Part shown: positions 5,675-8,452 of the stretch, in pieces
How the letters are laid out: each line of letters opens with the position of its first letter
How positions within the stretch are numbered: the first letter of the stretch is position 1
Source: Nitrospira sp.
GTDB lineage: Bacteria; Nitrospirota; Nitrospiria; Nitrospirales; Nitrospiraceae
Assembly (NCBI GenBank): GCA_025360665.1
Contig: JANYBU010000242.1
Coordinates: forward strand, 1 to 8,452
DNA: 8,452 bases
Direction of reading: 5' to 3'
Translations under genes and position numbers: made by a program
The notes under the pieces: generated by a model
Seen by the model: the letters and a program-made list of their open reading frames with translations, nothing else
Database searches by the model: none
What the model was told of the DNA's origin: nothing

Positions 5675-6080
5675 CGCCGGCCCGAGTGAATTTAGGTTGT
5701 TAACTCAGATAATGGTTTCTGCCCCCCTGCTGTCCAAGACAGGACTTAACCAGAGTCTTCTTGCCTATAACCCATTGAAATTCAAGGTAATGCATTCTAA
5801 TTTGGACTCGAGTTCTCCTGGCTTTGCAAATCCTGTCCAAAACCTAGGAGGAGCTTCCCCATAAGACAGCGCTGTCGCAAAGGGCGTGAATTCAAGGCTT
5901 TCGAAACTCTTCGTGGCTTCCACCACCCCCATAGAGACCAGGTATTCCGATCACGGGCTGTCCAAGATTCACATACTGGAAAAAATACTTGGGGGAAGAG
6001 TGGCTCCTGACACCTTTTTTTCACTTATCTGCTAGGTTTTACTCAGGCATGCAGACGCCTGTCCGTCCAAGAGGTGAGCC
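5675..6080. other. Non-coding region upstream of the ompA-like operon
   Basis: About 400 bp with no convincing gene. It holds three same-direction copies of ctgtccaa(g/a)a at 5730-5739, 5833-5842 and 5958-5967, the first forming CTGTC-caa-GACAG. It also holds a 12-bp perfect palindrome GACAGCGCTGTC (5865-5876), a ctcctgacacct motif before a run of eight T (6004-6022), and a small hairpin CAGGC-N8-GCCTG (6044-6061). The promoter of the operon must lie here or further upstream, but I find no good -35/-10 pair. Confidence 0.5.
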
Positions 6081-7187
6081 ATGAAGAGTGCAGCGATTTT
6101 AGCAGCTGGTGTTGTTGCACTTGGCCTCCTTGCCGCTCTCTGCCTTCCACGCCACCTTCCCCCATCAACAGCATCGGGCCCAGCCACCCCTGCCAACTTT
6201 CATGCACGTATAGAGCATGGAATGCTGATCCTCCGTGGCTCGCTTCCCAGTGAGACCAGCAAGGCCGCAATCCTTCAGCGAGCCCAAGAGCTTTATGGAG
6301 CCACACCTGGCAACGTCGTCGATGAGTTGGCGGTGGATCCGAGAGTGGGGCCTGTCGCCTGGGCCGACAACGTCTCCCAGGTCCTCCCCGTCTTAGCGCA
6401 CATGACAGAACGAGGCTCCATCATCATCGACGGCCGCACGATTGTCGTGAGCGGCCAGGTCGACAGCAATCGTGCCAAGGCCACCGTGCTACGAGATATT
6501 GCTCCTCTGACGCAGGCAGGGCTAGAGCTGGAAGATCGTATTCTGGCGGGTCCATCCTCGGCGAGTCTGTTTCCGAAGGCTTCCTCCCTGGCAGCGGCCC
6601 CATCACCGAAAGCCGCATCCCAGGCAGCAGCATCCCTAGCGGCGGTGCCATCCCCGAAGGCTCCATCCAAGGCGAATCCCTTCCTGGCGGCGGTCCCATC
6701 CCTGAAGGCCGCACCCCCGGCCGCTCCATCCCAAGCGATGGCCCCCTCCCCGAAGGCTCCATCCCTGTCGGTGGCCCCATCCCCGACAACTCCATCACTG
6801 GCTGAGATCCCCTCCCCCTTGCTCCAGAAGAAAATGGATGAGATCCTCGCGCGCGGGTCCATCGAGTTTGAATCGAACAGCACAACGATGACGCCCAGCA
6901 GCCTTGCCACACTAGACCAGCTGATTGCCCAATTACAGCAGTCCCCTCGCACAGCCATCGAAATTGGCGGGCATACGGACAAATACGGCGAGCCGGATTA
7001 TAATCTTCAACTCAGCCAGCGCCGAGCTGATGCCGTCCGGCGCTACTTTACCAAGCACGGTCTGCCCAAGCAGTTCACTGCCGTCGGCTATGGCGCCTCA
7101 CGACCGCTGTCCGTGGCGGAGAATCGGGCCGGCCTCCAACGCAATCGGCGCATCGAGCTACGAGTGAAAGGACAGACCGACCTATGA
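6081..7187 (+). CDS. BON-like/OmpA-like envelope protein
   Basis: A 368-residue protein in four parts. Residues 3-22 are a hydrophobic N-terminal anchor or uncleaved signal. Residues 40-140 hold two BON-like units (ARIEHGMLILRGSLPSE... VVDELAVDPRV and SIIIDGRTIVVSGQVDSNRAKA). Residues 158-245 are a low-complexity Ala/Pro/Ser/Lys linker with repeated PSPKAPS-type units, probably crossing the periplasm or cell wall. Residues 250-365 are an OmpA C-terminal domain with FESNSTTMTPSS, IGGHTD (Asp300), NLQLSQRRADAV (Arg315), YGASRP and NRRIEL. Asp300 and Arg315 are the residues that hold diaminopimelate in this family, so peptidoglycan binding is expected. The BON plus OmpA order resembles mycobacterial ArfA. 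The start has GAGGTGA 3 bases upstream. The stop overlaps the next gene by 4 bp (ATGA). Long minus-strand frames opposite the linker are shadows. Confidence 0.9.
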   Translation: MKSAAILAAGVVALGLLAALCLPRHLPPSTASGPATPANFHARIEHGMLILRGSLPSETSKAAILQRAQELYGATPGNVVDELAVDPRVGPVAWADNVSQVLPVLAHMTERGSIIIDGRTIVVSGQVDSNRAKATVLRDIAPLTQAGLELEDRILAGPSSASLFPKASSLAAAPSPKAASQAAASLAAVPSPKAPSKANPFLAAVPSLKAAPPAAPSQAMAPSPKAPSLSVAPSPTTPSLAEIPSPLLQKKMDEILARGSIEFESNSTTMTPSSLATLDQLIAQLQQSPRTAIEIGGHTDKYGEPDYNLQLSQRRADAVRRYFTKHGLPKQFTAVGYGASRPLSVAENRAGLQRNRRIELRVKGQTDL

Positions 7188-7564
7188 GCATGTTCATCAA
7201 TCAAATGTTGGGATGTCTCATCATCGCAGCTGGAATCGGCGGCGTAGTCGGTTGGCTGCTGCGAAACGTATCCGCCGGCACCGTCACAAAACAGCTCGCG
7301 GACGTCACCGCCATGATGCACCTCAAAGAGCAGATGCTGAAGAAGGCGCGGCGTGAATTGAGAGAGGCCACCTCGAAATTGCAGGCGATCGAGAGCCCGG
7401 TGACCGCACTCCAAGAAGTCGAGCTGCAGAAAGACGAACGAGATCGGCGTATCCGCGAACTCGAGCAGCTGCATCAGCCACTGAGGAAGCAAGCAGAGGA
7501 CAACGAAGCCCTCGAAGCCGCTTACACCCAAGCTGTCGCGCAGCAGATCGACAAAGCGGCCTGA
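7184..7564 (+). CDS. Membrane-anchored coiled-coil protein, function unknown
   Basis: A 126-residue protein that I do not recognise. One membrane segment (about 7-27, QMLGCLIIAAGIGGVVGWLL) is followed by a highly charged, helix-forming region (about 35-120, e.g. LKEQMLKKARRELREATSKL and KDERDRRIRELEQL) with heptad-like spacing of Leu, Ile and Val, so a coiled coil is likely. Its start overlaps the stop of the OmpA-like gene as ATGA, which implies translational coupling and a shared role at the envelope. A second in-frame ATG at 7190 is an alternative start two codons later. Small membrane proteins also follow arfA in mycobacteria, but I see no sequence match that would make these homologues. 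Confidence 0.75.
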   Translation: MSMFINQMLGCLIIAAGIGGVVGWLLRNVSAGTVTKQLADVTAMMHLKEQMLKKARRELREATSKLQAIESPVTALQEVELQKDERDRRIRELEQLHQPLRKQAEDNEALEAAYTQAVAQQIDKAA

Positions 7565-7603
7565 TCTTAACCCGTATCATTCACAAAGGTTTCTACTTCA
7601 AAC

Positions 7604-7760
7604 GCGAATCCGCTACGCTTACGCGTAAAGCGTCGCTCGTGAAGCATGAAGCGCAGAATGGAATGAATGTGTCTCATCATCACATACGAGATACGCTTCA
7701 TGAAGAACGCGCTTTCGGGCGGTTTCGTCACGAACTCTCGTGAATAACGCGGGCTCGTGG
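7604..7760. repeat. Low-complexity inverted repeats, possible degenerate relative of copy 4 arms
   Basis: Downstream of the operon (7565-7816 has no gene) there are nested inverted repeats: ACGCTT-ACGCGT-AAAGCGT (7615-7633), catgaagcg (7645-7653) paired with cgcttcatg (7694-7702), and CACGA-N4-TCGTG near 7730. The 12-mer acgagatacgct (7686-7697) also occurs in the right arm of copy 4 (5523-5534). This suggests the same kind of element, without boxes or core. No T-run follows, so I do not call it an intrinsic terminator. Confidence 0.4.
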
Positions 7761-7816
7761 CACGGCAGACAGACTCTCTTCACGCAACCCACTGAATCAA
7801 TCACACCAAACGGAAG

Positions 7817-8128
7817 CGGGGTGGCAGAGCCCGTCGCTCCAGCGCCTCCCGGAACAGCCCTTTCGAATGGTGGGGCGGTCTGATTACTCCCCTTGCTCGC
7901 GCAACGCGCGGTCGTACCCACAGAAGGAGGTTAAGGTTGCGGCTCAGGTTGAGCAACGATCAATCCGGCTAAGCGCATTCTCGCCCCTCAGTCTCGACCT
8001 TAGCCTTAACCTTTCGATGGGACGCGTGCGGTCAGATCGTGAAGGCCATCGATGCTTAGTAGGAGAAGAATGTATCGGCCAGCTTACCGGTAGGCTCAAC
8101 ACGCGGGGATTTCCGAAAACGGTTACGG
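7817..8128. repeat. Composite dispersed repeat, copy 5 (5' box, third arm type, 3' box)
   Basis: The 5' box at 7817-7858 is near-identical to copy 4. The arms again differ in sequence: AGGTTAAGG (7928-7936) pairs with CCTTAACCT (8004-8012), with ggctcaggttgag and ctcagtctcgacc inside. The 3' box (about 8047-8128: catcgatg, gagaagaatgtatc, ggccagcttaccgg, cggggat, cggttacgg) follows the pattern of copies 3 and 4. The core hairpin found in copies 1-4 is absent. It lies about 100 bp before the IS630-type gene. No convincing gene lies between 7565 and 8232. Confidence 0.8.
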
Positions 8129-8196
8129 CACGTTCCCCCTGCAAACAATGGTCTCTGACACCTATTTCTTTACCCCGATATGTTGATACTGATCAG

Positions 8197-8226
8197 TTCA
8201 CTAAATAGTGCGTAGTATGCTATCAT
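8197..8226 (+). promoter_or_regulatory. Weak candidate promoter of the IS630-type transposase
   Basis: TTCACT (8197-8202), 18 bases, then TATCAT (8221-8226): 4 of 6 and 5 of 6 matches. It would place the transcript start almost at the ATG (8233), so the mRNA would be close to leaderless. The left inverted repeat of the element should lie in this stretch but cannot be defined from one end. Confidence 0.3.
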
Positions 8227-8232
8227 GCTGGC

Positions 8233-8452
8233 ATGCCCAGGCGAACGGATGCCAGGACATTGGAGTCGTCGGCGCTGCACCTGTTGCGTCGCCAGGCGGT
8301 GCGGGTGGTTTGCGGCGGGATGTCGCAGACTGACGCCGCACGCACATTCGGGGCGAGTCTGCGAGCGATCAGCAAGTGGATGCGGCTCGACCGGGAAGGC
8401 GGGTTGCGGGCGCTCACGCTCAAGCGCCGGGGACGGCGCCCGGGGGAGGGGC
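8233..8452 (+). CDS. IS630-type transposase, N-terminal part (runs off the window)
   Basis: The frame from ATG 8233 stays open to the window edge, giving the first 73 residues (MPRRTDARTLESSALHLLRR...). Residues about 16-60 form a helix-turn-helix of the kind that begins IS630-family transposases: LLRRQAVRVVCGGMSQTDAARTF, then GASLRAISKWMRL, then DREGGLRAL. The RGRRPGEG that follows is the usual linker before the DDE catalytic domain, which lies beyond the window. The gene is more GC-rich than the surrounding non-coding sequence, consistent with recent arrival. No clear ribosome-binding site precedes this ATG. An in-frame start further upstream is not evident. The IS630 call is good; whether the gene is complete is unknown. 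Confidence 0.75.
   Translation, partial: MPRRTDARTLESSALHLLRRQAVRVVCGGMSQTDAARTFGASLRAISKWMRLDREGGLRALTLKRRGRRPGEG

Noticed and set aside
6293..6982. 229- and 162-residue minus-strand frames opposite the OmpA-like linker
   Set aside because: They mirror the low-complexity Ala/Pro/Ser linker, giving Gly/Asp/Ala repeats; there is no domain and no start signal, whereas the plus strand has a full OmpA domain.
142..8128. Integron cassette array with attC sites, or a CRISPR array
   Set aside because: Copies are far apart and lack the paired GTTRRRY/RYYYAAC sites expected of attC, genes between them face both ways and no integrase is seen. There are no regular direct repeats with unique spacers and no cas genes.

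Overview
The window looks like an accessory, mobile-element-rich stretch of a moderately GC-rich bacterial chromosome. My best guess is a Nitrospira-type bacterium (Nitrospirota). That rests on gene content and on my recollection that genomes of that group carry intergenic repeats of the 'tctggttta / accaaataa' type; I could not check it. Broken-off transposase genes lie at both ends: the last 33 codons of an IS3-family transposase at 1-102, and the first 73 codons of an IS630-type transposase at 8233-8452.

Layout. Four genes run leftward between 3544 and 301: a nitrobindin-like heme beta-barrel protein (2978-3544), the NnrS membrane protein (1584-2768), a DJ-1/PfpI-family protein resembling isonitrile hydratase (687-1337), and a GroES-type co-chaperonin with an enlarged middle loop (301-627). 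A secreted staphylococcal-nuclease-type nuclease follows rightward (3977-4534). It converges on a small leftward PilZ c-di-GMP-binding protein (4708-5172). After about 0.9 kb of repeats and non-coding sequence comes a rightward two-gene operon: a BON/OmpA-type envelope protein (6081-7187) overlapping by 4 bp a membrane-anchored coiled-coil protein (7184-7564). The last 0.7 kb before the IS630 gene is again repeat-rich and non-coding.

How genes may work together. The nitrobindin-like protein and NnrS belong to two families separately tied to nitric oxide and heme, and are adjacent on one strand, so a small NO-handling unit is likely. A strong 29-bp palindromic site lies between them. The OmpA-like protein and its coiled-coil partner are translationally coupled and probably act together at the envelope. 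The other genes show no clear shared pathway.

The most unusual thing here is a composite dispersed repeat, seen in five copies (about 142-290, 3713-3844, 4567-4792, 5337-5674, 7817-8128) plus a possible degenerate relative (7604-7760). Its parts are: a 42-bp 5' box (two copies); a long imperfect hairpin made of 9-nt units whose sequence differs between copies while the layout is kept; a small core hairpin (ATGCTG-N11-CAGCAT); and an ~80-bp 3' box. No copy has all parts in intact form. One copy runs into the PilZ gene and supplies its C-terminal tail and stop codon, just downstream of a run of nine G residues where a shift in either direction would end the protein before the repeat.
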